Counted from the first letter of the stretch, positions 48,044 to 57,797 are shown. The stretch: DNA of 64,000 nt from Bacteroidia bacterium Ga0077558 (GCA_001464625.1 LNFJ01000171.1:62001-126000); one strand, 5' to 3'. The notes: generated by a model not told the origin, from the sequence alone. Program-made: numbers and translations.

Positions 48044-49837
48044 TTAATCATCCAGTTTCAACACTGCTAAAAACGCCTCCTGCGGCACTTCCACATTACC
48101 TATCTGGCGCATACGCTTCTTACCTTCTTTCTGTTTCTCCAATAATTTACGCTTACGACTGATATCACCCCCATAACATTTTGCGGTTACATCTTTACGC
48201 ATAGCTGAAAGGGTTTCCCTGGCTAATACTTTGGCTCCAATGGCCGCTTGTATGGCAATTTGGAATTGCTGACGGGGAACTAATTCTTTTAATTTTTCGC
48301 AAAGCTTTCTTCCAAACTCCTGCCCTTTTCCACGATGTATCAAAGCACTCAACGCATCCACTTTATCTCCATTCAATAATATATCCATCTTCACAATATC
48401 TGCATCACGGAAACCGATAGGATGATAATCAAAAGATGCATAGCCCCTTGTTTGTGATTTCAATTTATCATAGAAATCAAATACGATCTCTGTTAATGGC
48501 ATTTCAAAGATCAGTTCTACCCTTGTTGTGGTAAGGTAGCTCTGGTTCATCAATATTCCTCGTTTACCAAGGCAAAGGGTCATGATGTTACCAATATATT
48601 CTGGCTTGGTAATGATCTGTGCTTTAATAAATGGCTCTTCTATTCTTTCTGTTTTTACCGGGTCGGGGAACTGTGTAGGGTTGTTTACAATTATCTTTTC
48701 TCCAGCCGTTGTATAAGCAATGAAATTAACGTTGGGAACTGTTGTAATAACAGTTTGATTAAACTCCCTCTCTAAACGTTCCTGTATAATTTCCATGTGC
48801 AGCATTCCAAGAAAGCCGCAACGGAATCCAAAACCCAATGCCTGCGATGTTTCTAATTCATAACTCAGGGATGCATCGTTCAATTGCAGTTTGTCCATAC
48901 AATCCCGCAACTCTTCAAAATCATCCGTATTTACCGGAAATATACCAGCGAATACCATAGGCTTTACTTCCTGGAAACCTTTGATTATTTCTTTCGTCGG
49001 ATTAGCAGCCAGTGTAATGGTATCACCCACTTTTACTTCTTTCGCATTCTTAATTCCGGTGATGAGATAACCAACATCGCCACACAACACTTCCTTTTTC
49101 TCCGTCATCTTCAATTTCAAAATACCCACTTCATCAGCTTCGTATTCTTGGTCAGTGCTTACAAATTTTACCTTGTCGCCTTTTTTAATTTTACCATTTC
49201 TTACCCGGAAGTAAACGATAATACCCCGGAAAGAATTAAACATACTATCAAATATCAATGCCTGTAAAGGCTCATCCGGCTTGCCTACAGGAGCTGGAAT
49301 TCTGTTTACAATTGCATCTAATACTTTTTCAACTCCCAAACCCGTACGTCCACTGGCATGCAAAATGTCTTCCTGCTTACATCCGATCAATTCTATGATC
49401 TGGTCTTCCACTTCTTCGATCATCGCACCATCCATGTCGATCTTATTGATTACAGGAATAATTTCAAGATCATTATCAATCGCCAAATACAAGTTTGAAA
49501 TTGTTTGTGCCTGTATTCCCTGCGTAGCATCTACCAATAATAAACAACCTTCGCAGGCAGCTAATGCACGGCTTACCTCATAGCTAAAATCTACGTGGCC
49601 GGGTGTATCGATAAGGTTCAAAATATATTCCTGCCCATCTATGTGTTTGTAATTGATCTGGATAGCATGGCTTTTAATGGTAATGCCTTTTTCCCTTTCG
49701 AGATCCATATCATCCAACACCTGATCCATCATATCCCGGTCACTGATAGTGCCAGTGCTTTGCAATAACCTGTCAGCCAATGTTGATTTACCGTGGTCAA
49801 TATGTGCGATAATGCAAAAATTTCGAATGTTCTTCAT
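48044..49837 (-). CDS. lepA: elongation factor 4 (LepA)
   Basis: 597 residues, standard length. The GTPase domain has [23 protein letters not shown] and NKIDM, followed by EF-G-like domains II, III and V and the LepA-specific C-terminal domain ([20 protein letters not shown]). It acts on ribosomes at the membrane under ionic or cold stress by back-translocation. A perfect minus-strand -7 box (49888-49895) lies about 50 nt upstream. Housekeeping marker for a chromosomal context. Confidence 0.97.
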   Translation of the reverse strand: MKNIRNFCIIAHIDHGKSTLADRLLQSTGTISDRDMMDQVLDDMDLEREKGITIKSHAIQINYKHIDGQEYILNLIDTPGHVDFSYEVSRALAACEGCLLLVDATQGIQAQTISNLYLAIDNDLEIIPVINKIDMDGAMIEEVEDQIIELIGCKQEDILHASGRTGLGVEKVLDAIVNRIPAPVGKPDEPLQALIFDSMFNSFRGIIVYFRVRNGKIKKGDKVKFVSTDQEYEADEVGILKLKMTEKKEVLCGDVGYLITGIKNAKEVKVGDTITLAANPTKEIIKGFQEVKPMVFAGIFPVNTDDFEELRDCMDKLQLNDASLSYELETSQALGFGFRCGFLGMLHMEIIQERLEREFNQTVITTVPNVNFIAYTTAGEKIIVNNPTQFPDPVKTERIEEPFIKAQIITKPEYIGNIMTLCLGKRGILMNQSYLTTTRVELIFEMPLTEIVFDFYDKLKSQTRGYASFDYHPIGFRDADIVKMDILLNGDKVDALSALIHRGKGQEFGRKLCEKLKELVPRQQFQIAIQAAIGAKVLARETLSAMRKDVTAKCYGGDISRKRKLLEKQKEGKKRMRQIGNVEVPQEAFLAVLKLDD

Positions 49838-49887
49838 GTACTTTTTTTAACACCCCTGCCTATCAAAGACAAGGTTTTTTGAGGTGG

Positions 49888-49895
49888 CAAAGGTA
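49888..49895 (-). promoter_or_regulatory. -7 box of lepA
   Basis: The minus strand reads TACCTTTG, a perfect TAnnTTTG. The leader to the lepA start is about 45-50 nt. Confidence 0.65.
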
Positions 49896-50207
49896 GGCTT
49901 TTTAAGTGGTTTTTGAGGGATTGTTTGACCATTAAAACATTAGCAATCTTTATAGAGTATACATTTTTACTCCAGTCCGAAACAGCATTAACGTTAAATA
50001 ACATTCGCCGGAAATGCAATAGCAGCTTAGGTTCTATTTAGTCGGACATTCAAAAAAATCAACAGCAATTATCGCTTAACATTTCCTTTATACTTTTTTA
50101 GAACACTGGCATTTACTTTGAAATGTATAAATTATCCGGGCTATAAAAACAAATTAGTACCGCAACATTCCCGGTAATTGCAGTACCAAACAATTAAAAC
50201 GTATACC
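49896..50207. other. intergenic stretch between lepA and the 50208 gene
   Basis: Apart from the lepA promoter, no gene, tRNA or strong hairpin is seen here. The stretch is A/T rich and must contain the promoter of the plus-strand gene at 50208. An open frame on the minus strand overlaps the lepA promoter and looks non-coding. Confidence 0.4.
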
Positions 50208-50591
50208 ATGAAAAGAATTTTTACACTGTTAGCAGCCCTTTTTGTAACCGTTGCATTATTTGCCGCCGACCGAAGGCCTTTAGTAACAGTAAACAGCAGC
50301 AAGAATTACAAAATTGTTATTGACGGAAGAAGTTATTACAGTAATGACAGGAGCATTAAATTGACAACCCTGCACAATGGCCGTCACAACATTAAGGTTT
50401 TTGAAATGAAAAGAGTAGGTTACAACCAACGGGAAAGACTGGTTGCCGCTACTACATTCCAGGTAAACCGGAAAAATGTGCACATCCACATCGACCGTTT
50501 TGGCAACATCAACATCCGTGAAGTGAGAAATAATGGCCGTTTCAACAACGACAGGGATTGGGATGACAGGAATGACAACAGAAGATTTTAA
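50208..50591 (+). CDS. small secreted basic protein
   Basis: 127 residues. Signal peptide MKRIFTLLAALFVTVALFAA, then a beta-rich domain (VTVNSSKNYKIVIDGRSYYS, HNIKVFEMKRVGYNQRERL) and a C-terminal Arg/Asn/Asp-rich tail (NNDRDWDDRNDNRRF). ATG 50208 is preferred since it starts the signal peptide. It ends at a terminator. Periplasmic or secreted; function unknown. Confidence 0.7.
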   Translation: MKRIFTLLAALFVTVALFAADRRPLVTVNSSKNYKIVIDGRSYYSNDRSIKLTTLHNGRHNIKVFEMKRVGYNQRERLVAATTFQVNRKNVHIHIDRFGNINIREVRNNGRFNNDRDWDDRNDNRRF

Positions 50592-50609
50592 ACCCTTCTA
50601 TGACTTATA

Positions 50610-50641
50610 AAGCCGCCCTGATTATTCAGAGCGGCTTTTTT
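50610..50641 (+). terminator. rho-independent terminator
   Basis: AAGCCGC and GCGGCTT frame an inner CTGA/TCAG pair (loop TTAT) and are followed by TTTTT. It closes the 50208 gene. Confidence 0.85.
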
Positions 50642-50649
50642 AGTAAAAG

Positions 50650-51102
50650 TCATTCAATCACATCCTTCGCTGTATACCAGAATTCATCCAATGCAATGAT
50701 GCGGGGTTTGAGAAAAGAAATAACTATAGGCCAGTCATTTTCATTAAAAATATTTACACCTGCTATTGTTTTATGTATGCGGCTAACAACACTACCATCT
50801 TCATTTTGATGATGCATTTGCCAATCCCATTCTTCCCCGGTTGTTTGTCCAAGCATATTTTTCAACTCAATTAATTGCTCATAATAATACTGTTGAATTA
50901 ATTTATCAGGTTGGCTAAGTTCAATTGCAATAGAGGCATGATTTTTATCAAAATCCATTCGGAAAAAAATATCCTTAATGCCTGTTTTATAATTTAACCA
51001 GTTTACAATTTCCCCGCTGGCCGAAGCAATAGGTTTCATATACATTCCAAAACTTGTCCAGAATTTTTTCCTCGTTAATGATGCTTCTTGTCTTGAGTAC
51101 AT
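50650..51102 (-). CDS. DUF4268-type protein
   Basis: 150 residues. FWTSFGMYMKPIASASGEIV, KDIFFRMDFDKNHASIAIEL and IISFLKPRIIALDEFW-like blocks match DUF4268, a domain related to restriction-endonuclease-like folds and often found alone in Bacteroidota. No catalytic residues are obvious. It converges with the terminator of the preceding plus-strand gene. Confidence 0.7.
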   Translation of the reverse strand: MYSRQEASLTRKKFWTSFGMYMKPIASASGEIVNWLNYKTGIKDIFFRMDFDKNHASIAIELSQPDKLIQQYYYEQLIELKNMLGQTTGEEWDWQMHHQNEDGSVVSRIHKTIAGVNIFNENDWPIVISFLKPRIIALDEFWYTAKDVIE

Positions 51103-51154
51103 GCCTGCAAAATAAGAATTGGCACAGTTTTCTTAATACTATTCAAAAAAACTT

Positions 51155-51277
51155 ATGAAGGGTTGGCTTAAAACAGTAATTGCAGGCTATGCTGGTTGGA
51201 AATGGGGTGGCGGATGCCTTGGTTTTATAGTTGTTTTTGCAATTGTATATTTTCTTTTGGGGAATGTAAATTGTTGA
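51155..51277 (+). CDS. 40-residue membrane peptide
   Basis: ATG 51155 to TGA 51277. The peptide has a short amphipathic start (MKGWLKTVIAGYAGWKWGGG) and a hydrophobic helix (LGFIVVFAIVYFLLG) with terminal VNC. It looks like a real small membrane protein: the frame is short but the composition is typical. Function unknown; no obvious promoter seen. Confidence 0.45.
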   Translation: MKGWLKTVIAGYAGWKWGGGCLGFIVVFAIVYFLLGNVNC

Positions 51278-51343
51278 AAATATTCCCCTAAAGAGGGTTC
51301 AAACCTGTCACATTTATTTATTGGAAAACAAAATATAGGCAAT

Positions 51344-51351
51344 TATTTTTG
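51344..51351 (+). promoter_or_regulatory. -7 box of the TonB-C gene
   Basis: TATTTTTG is a perfect TAnnTTTG and lies only 4 nt before the ATG at 51356, implying a nearly leaderless mRNA. Low to moderate certainty. Confidence 0.4.
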
Positions 51352-51355
51352 ATAC

Positions 51356-52108
51356 ATGAAATGTATTACTGTCCTGATTTTATTATTCTTTGTACTAGAA
51401 GCAAATAGCCAAAAAAATAAGAAGGAAGCAGAAACGTATTACTTATTTGATAAGCAATGGGAAGCAACAACAGTTGAAAAGGCGGTTTACCTGGCAACAG
51501 TTCAAAAGAAAAATGATACCACTTTTCAATGGAACTATTATCATTTTGCCGGTCCATTAATTAATATAGAAACATATAAGGATGAAAACGCTACCATATT
51601 AAATGGCTATATCGCTTATTTTGATAAAGATGGCAGAATTGACTCTTCTGGGTACACTGTTAATGGCAAAAAAGATAGTACCTGGTTTTTTTACGATGAT
51701 ACGTTGGCAACTTCAATACAATTTGATTACAAAAATGGGGTTCTTATAAAATCTATTAGCCTGTACGATAAAAGAAAAGAAGATACTAAAAGCGGCAATG
51801 ATACAATAGCTGCAGATGAAAGAGAAGCAGATTTTCCAGGCGGCACAAAAGCCTGGATAAATTATCTTGAAAATAATTTTCAATTTCCCGAACGGGCAAC
51901 ACAGATGGGTATTAAAGGCACTACCATTACCCAATTTACAATTGATTCAGACGGAAAAATTTCACATTTAAGAATTATAAAGTCAGTGGAGTATTCCTTG
52001 GACAAAGAGGCACTACGGCTAATTGAAAAAGCCCCCAAATGGAACCCTGCCTTTCAACGGGGAAGAAAAGTTAAAGCCTACCGAAGACAACCCATAACAT
52101 TTGGCTAG
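51356..52108 (+). CDS. secreted protein with TonB C-terminal domain
   Basis: 250 residues. Signal peptide (ITVLILLFFVLEANS), a middle with antitoxin-repeat-like strands (YFDKDGRIDSSGYTVNGKKD, with KDSTWFFYDD), and a C-terminal TonB_C domain (FPGGTKAWINYLENN, PERATQMGIKGTTITQFTID, ALRLIEKAPKWNPAFQRGRK). Such proteins energise outer-membrane receptors or serve in the envelope. It lacks an obvious N-terminal membrane anchor beyond the signal peptide, so a soluble periplasmic role is possible. Confidence 0.78.
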   Translation: MKCITVLILLFFVLEANSQKNKKEAETYYLFDKQWEATTVEKAVYLATVQKKNDTTFQWNYYHFAGPLINIETYKDENATILNGYIAYFDKDGRIDSSGYTVNGKKDSTWFFYDDTLATSIQFDYKNGVLIKSISLYDKRKEDTKSGNDTIAADEREADFPGGTKAWINYLENNFQFPERATQMGIKGTTITQFTIDSDGKISHLRIIKSVEYSLDKEALRLIEKAPKWNPAFQRGRKVKAYRRQPITFG

Positions 52109-52202
52109 CGAAGATTTTTGATATCAACAAAGAATTAAAAGTCGTACTAAAATTTAGTCGGGTAGAAATCTTAAAATGATGGTATAGCTGTAACATTGCA
52201 GC

Positions 52203-52841
52203 ATGCTTCAACAGATTGCCCCATATTTCGGCTACCTGGCCACCATCCTATTAGCCATAGGTCTGCTGGTAAACAGCGATCTTAAATTTCGTTGGCTAAA
52301 TACAGGTGGCAATATCGCCTTTATTATTTACGGTGTTATTTTACAAGCCATCCCGGTTATTCTTACTAATTGCATTCTCCTTAGCATCAATATTTACTTT
52401 CTTTTTCGTATTTATAATCGCAAAGAATATTTTGAGTTATTGGAATTTCAATCCGGCGGAATTCTTATTGATAGTTTTTTATCTTTTTATAAATCAGATA
52501 TTGCCAGCTATTTCCCGGCATTTACTAAAGAACAGTTAGCAGGAAATATCAATTTTGTAGTATTACGAAACCTCGTTATTGCAAATATTTTCAGTATGCG
52601 GCCCAATAATGATGGCACTGCAGAAGTGCTATTAAATTACACCGTGGCTAAATACAGAGACTATAAGATTGGTCCTTTTATTTTTGAAAAAGAGAGGGAA
52701 TTTTTACGGGCAAAAGGAATAAAAAGTATTGTTTACACCGCAGTAGCCAACCCAAAACATGAAAAATTCCTAAATGTAACCGGCTTCACCCTTCAGGAAT
52801 TTGATGGCCATCGCAAGTACATCAAACACCTAACTTCCTGA
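52203..52841 (+). CDS. membrane protein with C-terminal GNAT-like domain
   Basis: 212 residues. Three membrane helices at the N-terminus (IAPYFGYLATILLAIGLLVN, GNIAFIIYGVILQAIPVILT, ILLSINIYFLFRIYNRKEYF) resemble the YgjV family. The C-terminal half contains VNYTVAKYRDYKIG-like strands and VANPKHEKFLNVTGFTLQEF, reminiscent of a GNAT-type C-terminus, but the acetyl-CoA loop is not clear. Fusion of a small membrane domain and a GNAT-like domain; the role is unknown. Confidence 0.6.
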   Translation: MLQQIAPYFGYLATILLAIGLLVNSDLKFRWLNTGGNIAFIIYGVILQAIPVILTNCILLSINIYFLFRIYNRKEYFELLEFQSGGILIDSFLSFYKSDIASYFPAFTKEQLAGNINFVVLRNLVIANIFSMRPNNDGTAEVLLNYTVAKYRDYKIGPFIFEKEREFLRAKGIKSIVYTAVANPKHEKFLNVTGFTLQEFDGHRKYIKHLTS

Positions 52842-53016
52842 TACAAAATAGCAAACAAGATTTTTCAGTAATCAAGTAGCAAGCACCCGGTTTAAGGGCA
52901 GATCATTTTCCTATTTCCCCTTTAAAACAGAGGCCGTTCATCAAATTCATACAAAATATTAACTTGTACATGTATATATTGCATAATCACTGTCTTTTAA
53001 CCAAATCAAATTAATA

Positions 53017-55599
53017 ATGAAAAAACTATTGCTAAGTTTACCAGTTAGTTTTTTGTGCACCTTCCTGATGGCGCAGGATAAACCAAAAACTCCTGTTATG
53101 CCAACAGGTGCGCCAATGGATACATCGAAGCCAAAAAAACCTGCGGGGATTACGGACAAAATAAAGTCCAGTAAAAAAATTGACGGACTTTTTACCATTT
53201 ACCAGGACACTGCAACGGGTAGTGTACAGTTATATGTAAAGAAAAGCCAGCTTGGTAAAGAATTTATTTACCAGAGTTTTTCTATCAGCGGACCAACAGC
53301 CTTGTTCCTGAATCAAAGTATGCATAGATCTACTGCTGTATTCACCATTAAAAAAGCATTTGACAAACTTGAATTCAGCCAGGTAAATACTTCTTTCTAT
53401 TATGATGCTGAAAATCCGGTTAGCAAAACAAAAGATGTAGATAAACCAGAAGCTGTTTTCTATGCCGAAAAAACAAGTGCTGAAGATGCGGATGGATTTC
53501 TGATCAACGCAGATGGTCTTTTTATCAGCGAAAAATTAGATCCGGTAAAACCAGCATCAGTTCCCGGACAGCCAAACTTTGGTTTTTCATTGGGTGGTTT
53601 AAATCCAACCAAATCAAAATACAATGAGATACGTTCTTTTCCAGACAACACCGATGTTGTAGTAGATATGGCATACGACAATCCTAACGCATTCAATCCC
53701 GGCGGCGCTGATATTACAGATGCCCGCTATGTTCGGGTTCGTATGCAACATAGCCTTATTGCTATGCCTGAGAATAGTTTCAAAGGCCGTCGTGACGATC
53801 CAAAAGTTGGATACTTCATCGAGCAAAAAACCAACCAGACAAGCATTAGTCCTGTTCCATACAAAGACGTAATTAATCGCTGGAATTTAAAAAAGAAAGA
53901 TCCTGCTGCTGCTGTAAGCGAACCAACGGAGCCGATAGTTTTTTGGGTAGAAAATACCACTCCGCTTGAATACCGCCAGACCATCGTCGATGCGGGTCTT
54001 AAATGGAATGAAGCATTTGAAAAAGCTGGATTTAAAAATGCTGTTCAAATGAAAATAATGCCGGATGATGCCACCTGGGATCCTGCAGATATTAAATATA
54101 ATGTTATCCGTTGGGTAGCTTCTGCACAACCTAGTTACGGTGCAATCGGGCCAAGTTTTGTAAATCCAAAAACTGGTCAAATTCTGGGTGCTGATATTAC
54201 TATTGAATGGTTTAGCGGAAGTGCTACTCCTATCAGTGATGAATTATATAATGGCAACACTGCTGCTAACCACAACGAAGAATTACATTTCTCCGGTATG
54301 GTTGATGCTAAACACCTGGCAAACTGTAGTATGGCAAGTGAGTTAAAACAGCAATTAATTACCGGTATGACATTGGCAGATGCTGTAGATGCAGGCCCTG
54401 CTGAAATAAAAGAAATGCACCAACAGTTTCTAATTTATCTGGTGATGCATGAAATGGGACACACTCTTGGTTTGAACCACAACATGAAAGCAAGCCAAAT
54501 GCTTTCACCTGCAGAAATCAACAATAAAGAATTGACAAGAAGAATTGGGTTAATTGGTTCTGTAATGGACTACCCAGCTATCAACATAGCAGCAGATAAA
54601 AGCAAACAAGGTGATTATTATACCACCCGTTCTGGTCCTTACGATTTATGGGCTATTGAATATGGATATACTGAATTTCCTGAAGGTCAGGAAGAAGCTG
54701 GTCTTAGAAAAATTTTAAGCCGCAGCAACGACCCTCAACTTGCTTTTGGTAATGATGGAGATGATATGCGTTCTCCGGGTAAAGCAATGGATCCAAGAGT
54801 AAATGTAAACGACTTAACAAGCGATGCAATTGGATATGCCGAAGAAAGATTCAAAATTGTAAATTCTCTTATGGGCAAACTGGTACAGAAATACAGTAAG
54901 CCTTACCAGAGCTATGCAGAACTTCGCTCAAGATATGGTGCATTAAACGGACAACGTAATGGTATGATAGCTGCAACAAGTCGCTATATCGGCGGTGTTT
55001 ATATTGACAGAAGCACCCCTGAACAAGGCTCTGCTACAAAACCATTTACTCCGGTACCATTAGCTACTCAAAAAAGAGCAATGGAAATTTTAAGCAAGTA
55101 TGCTTTTGCACCTAATGCATATGATGCGGATGCACAAGTATTCGCTTACCTGCAACCACAGCGTCGTGGTTTTAACCAGGCGGGAACAGGTGATGATTTT
55201 AAAATCACCGGTAATATCTTAAACACCCAGGTATTTGGAGCCCTTGCGCATATTTTGCATCCTGCCACGTTGCAACGTATTACTAACAGCCGCTTATATG
55301 GCAACCAGTACAGTGTTGCAGATGTAATGAATGATCTTTTAAAAGCTTGCTTTGATGCAGATATGAAAGGCAATGTGAATGTATATCGCCAGAACCTGCA
55401 AACAACTTTTGTAAAAGCTGCGGCAGATATTATTGACCCAACAAAAACGCAATATGATGATGTAGCAAAAGCAGCTGCATTAAACACATTGAAAAAACTG
55501 AAAACACAATTGGCTGGTGCCGTTTCTACAAACGAAGATTCAAGAGCACACCGTGGAAGTTTGCTTTTCAGAATAAACAATGCGTTGGAACGTAAATAA
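53017..55599 (+). CDS. zinc-dependent metallopeptidase (DUF4953/DUF5117 type)
   Basis: 860 residues. Signal peptide KKLLLSLPVSFLCTFLMAQ, an N-terminal beta domain (about 40-320) and the catalytic zinc motif HEMGHTLGLNHN (HExxHxxGxxH, about 477-488), followed by the VMDYPAIN region that contains the Met-turn. This metzincin-like family is frequent in Bacteroidota and periplasmic or secreted; its natural substrate is unknown. It ends at a strong terminator. Confidence 0.9.
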   Translation: MKKLLLSLPVSFLCTFLMAQDKPKTPVMPTGAPMDTSKPKKPAGITDKIKSSKKIDGLFTIYQDTATGSVQLYVKKSQLGKEFIYQSFSISGPTALFLNQSMHRSTAVFTIKKAFDKLEFSQVNTSFYYDAENPVSKTKDVDKPEAVFYAEKTSAEDADGFLINADGLFISEKLDPVKPASVPGQPNFGFSLGGLNPTKSKYNEIRSFPDNTDVVVDMAYDNPNAFNPGGADITDARYVRVRMQHSLIAMPENSFKGRRDDPKVGYFIEQKTNQTSISPVPYKDVINRWNLKKKDPAAAVSEPTEPIVFWVENTTPLEYRQTIVDAGLKWNEAFEKAGFKNAVQMKIMPDDATWDPADIKYNVIRWVASAQPSYGAIGPSFVNPKTGQILGADITIEWFSGSATPISDELYNGNTAANHNEELHFSGMVDAKHLANCSMASELKQQLITGMTLADAVDAGPAEIKEMHQQFLIYLVMHEMGHTLGLNHNMKASQMLSPAEINNKELTRRIGLIGSVMDYPAINIAADKSKQGDYYTTRSGPYDLWAIEYGYTEFPEGQEEAGLRKILSRSNDPQLAFGNDGDDMRSPGKAMDPRVNVNDLTSDAIGYAEERFKIVNSLMGKLVQKYSKPYQSYAELRSRYGALNGQRNGMIAATSRYIGGVYIDRSTPEQGSATKPFTPVPLATQKRAMEILSKYAFAPNAYDADAQVFAYLQPQRRGFNQAGTGDDFKITGNILNTQVFGALAHILHPATLQRITNSRLYGNQYSVADVMNDLLKACFDADMKGNVNVYRQNLQTTFVKAAADIIDPTKTQYDDVAKAAALNTLKKLKTQLAGAVSTNEDSRAHRGSLLFRINNALERK

Positions 55600-55616
55600 G
55601 CTTCTTTATTTTTTTC

Positions 55617-55651
55617 AAAAACCGTCCCGATAATATCGGGACGGTTTTTTT
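55617..55651 (+). terminator. rho-independent terminator
   Basis: AAACCGTCCCGATA and TATCGGGACGGTTT form a long near-perfect stem, followed by a T-run. It closes the metallopeptidase gene. Confidence 0.88.
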
Positions 55652-55687
55652 ATTCCGATTAGGTTATTAAAAAAGAGGAGCAATATC

Positions 55688-55695
55688 TACTTTTG
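55688..55695 (+). promoter_or_regulatory. -7 box of the GNAT gene
   Basis: TACTTTTG is a perfect TAnnTTTG and ends 3 nt before ATG 55699. It suggests a leaderless transcript. Confidence 0.45.
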
Positions 55696-55698
55696 CCT

Positions 55699-56169
55699 AT
55701 GCATATTTCAGCAGCAACTATACAAGACATTCCGGCACTAACTGAATTGATCAACAGTGCTTATCGTGGCGAAGCTTCTAAAAAAGGTTGGACAACAGAA
55801 GCCGATCTTTTAAAAGGTGATTTACGCACAGATATTTCAACCCTTACAGAATTAATCAGTAATACGAAAGCTATAATCTTAAAACATTCCCTTGCCGATG
55901 GAACAATAGCCGGTTGTGTTTATCTTGAACAACGGGAAAGAGGCCTATATCTCGGAATGCTTACCGTATCTCCACAAATGCAAGCGGCAGGTAGTTGTCC
56001 GAATATCTTCATGAATGTAATTACATTAAGGACGGAACTAATTAACTGGTATGAAAGAAATGGCTATGTACAAACTGTCGAACGGGTTCCCATGCCTGAT
56101 AATCCTAAATTCGGCATTCCCACACAGCCATTAGAGTTTGTGATTATGGAAAAAATAATTGCCTCTTAA
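55699..56169 (+). CDS. GNAT acetyltransferase relative lacking the acetyl-CoA loop
   Basis: 156 residues. The N-terminal half is normal for a GNAT (ISAATIQDIPALTELINSAY), and the end FMNVITLRTELINWYERNGY is highly conserved. Between them the segment LTVSPQMQAAGSCPNIFMNV has lost the Q/R-x-x-G-x-G/A loop and the following helix that binds the cofactor: roughly 17-19 residues appear deleted in frame. It is probably inactive or altered, unless the window contains an assembly error. ATG 55699 is preferred to the TTG at 55693 that overlaps the promoter. Confidence 0.7.
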   Translation: MHISAATIQDIPALTELINSAYRGEASKKGWTTEADLLKGDLRTDISTLTELISNTKAIILKHSLADGTIAGCVYLEQRERGLYLGMLTVSPQMQAAGSCPNIFMNVITLRTELINWYERNGYVQTVERVPMPDNPKFGIPTQPLEFVIMEKIIAS

Positions 56170-56238
56170 AAACTTACTGCCATAGGGTTGTCACCAGCCG
56201 CTGTTTTCTTTGTGCTCTAACAATTAAAACATTCATCT

Positions 56239-56736
56239 ATGACAATCATGCAATCCTTTTTAAATGAATTAGAAAAAGAAGCTGTTACCACCCGTAAAAT
56301 GCTGGAAAGAGTTCCATTAGATAAGTATGACTGGGTTCCTCATGAAAAAAGCATGAAACTTGGAAGTCTGGCAACCCATATAGCCGAATTACCCGACTGG
56401 ATAGACATGGTGCTGCATACTACAGAGCTTGATTTTGAAGCCAATCCTTACACGCCGGCAAAACTTACAAGCACAAATGAACTGCTAAACTATTTTGAAA
56501 AAAGCCTTGCCAATGGACGCAACGTTTTAACGAAAGATAACGAAAGTCAGCTGGAGCTACCCTGGACTTTAAGAAATGGCAAGCAGATTTACAGCACCGA
56601 GCCAAAAGCAGATGTTATCAGGATGTCGCTATCTCAAATAATACATCACCGGGCACAATTAGGGGTGTATCTGAGATTATTGAACATCCCCATACCCGGC
56701 AGTTATGGACCTAGTGCTGATGAAAATAATTTTTAA
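56239..56736 (+). CDS. DinB-family protein
   Basis: 165 residues, a four-helix DinB/YfiT-type fold. KYDWVPHEKSMKLGSLATHI, DWIDMVLHTTELDF and QIIHHRAQLGVYLRLLNIPI supply the conserved His residues of the metal site. It may act as a thiol-dependent S-transferase (bacillithiol type), which fits YtxJ in this genome. It is bounded by terminators on both sides. Confidence 0.85.
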   Translation: MTIMQSFLNELEKEAVTTRKMLERVPLDKYDWVPHEKSMKLGSLATHIAELPDWIDMVLHTTELDFEANPYTPAKLTSTNELLNYFEKSLANGRNVLTKDNESQLELPWTLRNGKQIYSTEPKADVIRMSLSQIIHHRAQLGVYLRLLNIPIPGSYGPSADENNF

Positions 56737-56740
56737 AGAC

Positions 56741-56769
56741 AAGGCTTACCGGTTTGGTAAGCCTTTTTC
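56741..56769 (+). terminator. rho-independent terminator
   Basis: AGGCTTACC-GGTTT-GGTAAGCCT followed by TTTT. It closes the dinB gene. Confidence 0.88.
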
Positions 56770-56789
56770 ATTTTCTACCGGGAAGAAGT

Positions 56790-56797
56790 TACTTTTG
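56790..56797 (+). promoter_or_regulatory. -7 box of the gene at 56825
   Basis: TACTTTTG, a perfect TAnnTTTG, with a leader of about 25 nt. Confidence 0.5.
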
Positions 56798-56824
56798 TAG
56801 CCGTACCGCTAATTCTTACTCTAC

Positions 56825-57289
56825 ATGAACCGGATCATCTTACTCTTTTTTATATTACTCCCCTTCTCAGGCTCTGCACAGAAATACATCAATAAGAAAA
56901 AAGCGGATATAAAAAAAGAACTGGGCCAATATATAAAAGATAATAAAAACATAAATGCTGCGCTCAACGAAACAGACACTTCTTTGGTATTAAATATTCC
57001 GGGCACTACAACGCAACAAGCAACTTTTGCTTATTTTTTTGATAAGCAAGGGAAATGCAGATTGCAAAAAACAGTAGCCAACTGCGACTCTTGCATTAAT
57101 AAATATTTACAGGAAGCCCTTGGGCAGGATAGATACAAGTGGCGAAAGATCAATGAGAACCAATACATCTCTTCTTTTGAAGATAAATTGATGATTGAAA
57201 CACCTGCCGATGGCAAAGAGTTTTCTTTTATGATCCTTCGTACCGATTGGTCAAAAATTCTTTATGATATGATTACAGAACGAAAATAG
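56825..57289 (+). CDS. small secreted protein of unknown function
   Basis: 154 residues. Signal peptide MNRIILLFFILLPFSGSAQ, then a soluble domain with two Cys residues spaced CDSCIN (about residue 85). The rest is mixed helices and strands with no known motif. A promoter lies upstream and no terminator is seen; the SET gene converges at 57319. Conserved family not recognised. Confidence 0.55.
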   Translation: MNRIILLFFILLPFSGSAQKYINKKKADIKKELGQYIKDNKNINAALNETDTSLVLNIPGTTTQQATFAYFFDKQGKCRLQKTVANCDSCINKYLQEALGQDRYKWRKINENQYISSFEDKLMIETPADGKEFSFMILRTDWSKILYDMITERK

Positions 57290-57318
57290 TAAGGGGTTTA
57301 CCAGGCCTATAACTATTT

Positions 57319-57777
57319 TTATTTCGTTTTTTGCCGGGTTCGCTGTAGTTTTTTTTGCCGTTCCACATCTACTTTTTGGTTATGCTTAATTACGTCCCAG
57401 TACTCTTTACCATATTCTACAAATATTTCAGATCCCGCCGCAATATCTTTATTTGATTTAATATACACCTTCGTCCCAACCTCCACATACTCGGCATTAT
57501 TCGTAAGTCCTTTTGTTCTTCGCAAGCCTCTCGCATCATTAGCATAACGAGCCAATGCTTTTTTATTATTACTGGCATCAATTACATGATTCCGCTTTAC
57601 AAAATAGATATATCCATTATTGCCATCGTTATCATCCACCTCTTTCCAGGTGGTTATTTTGCCTTTATACTCAACGATCAATGTGTTCTTCGGAATAAAC
57701 TCTTTTGCAAACAATCCATTTCCCGCATCAGTTAGGCCCGATTTCTTTACCACTATTTTTTTCTCTAACAAAGCCAT
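57319..57777 (-). CDS. SET-domain protein
   Basis: 152 residues. The SET signatures are visible: TDAGNGLFAKEFIPKNTLIV (N-terminal), ALARYANDARGL (SAM contact) and AAGSEIFVEYGKEYW (C-terminal). Bacterial SET proteins methylate lysines of host or own proteins. ATG 57777 is chosen because a perfect -7 box lies about 20 nt upstream and overlaps the longer alternative start at 57810. Confidence 0.8.
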   Translation of the reverse strand: MALLEKKIVVKKSGLTDAGNGLFAKEFIPKNTLIVEYKGKITTWKEVDDNDGNNGYIYFVKRNHVIDASNNKKALARYANDARGLRRTKGLTNNAEYVEVGTKVYIKSNKDIAAGSEIFVEYGKEYWDVIKHNQKVDVERQKKLQRTRQKTK

Positions 57778-57797
57778 ACTAACATTTTTGTTGGCCG

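Noticed and set aside
49834-50019. Minus-strand open frame upstream of lepA
   Set aside because: It overlaps the lepA promoter and lacks protein-like composition.
51290-51315. T-arm-like GGTTCAAACC that could be the missing tRNA part
   Set aside because: It is on the plus strand, lacks acceptor and anticodon arms, and lies far from the element in host sequence.
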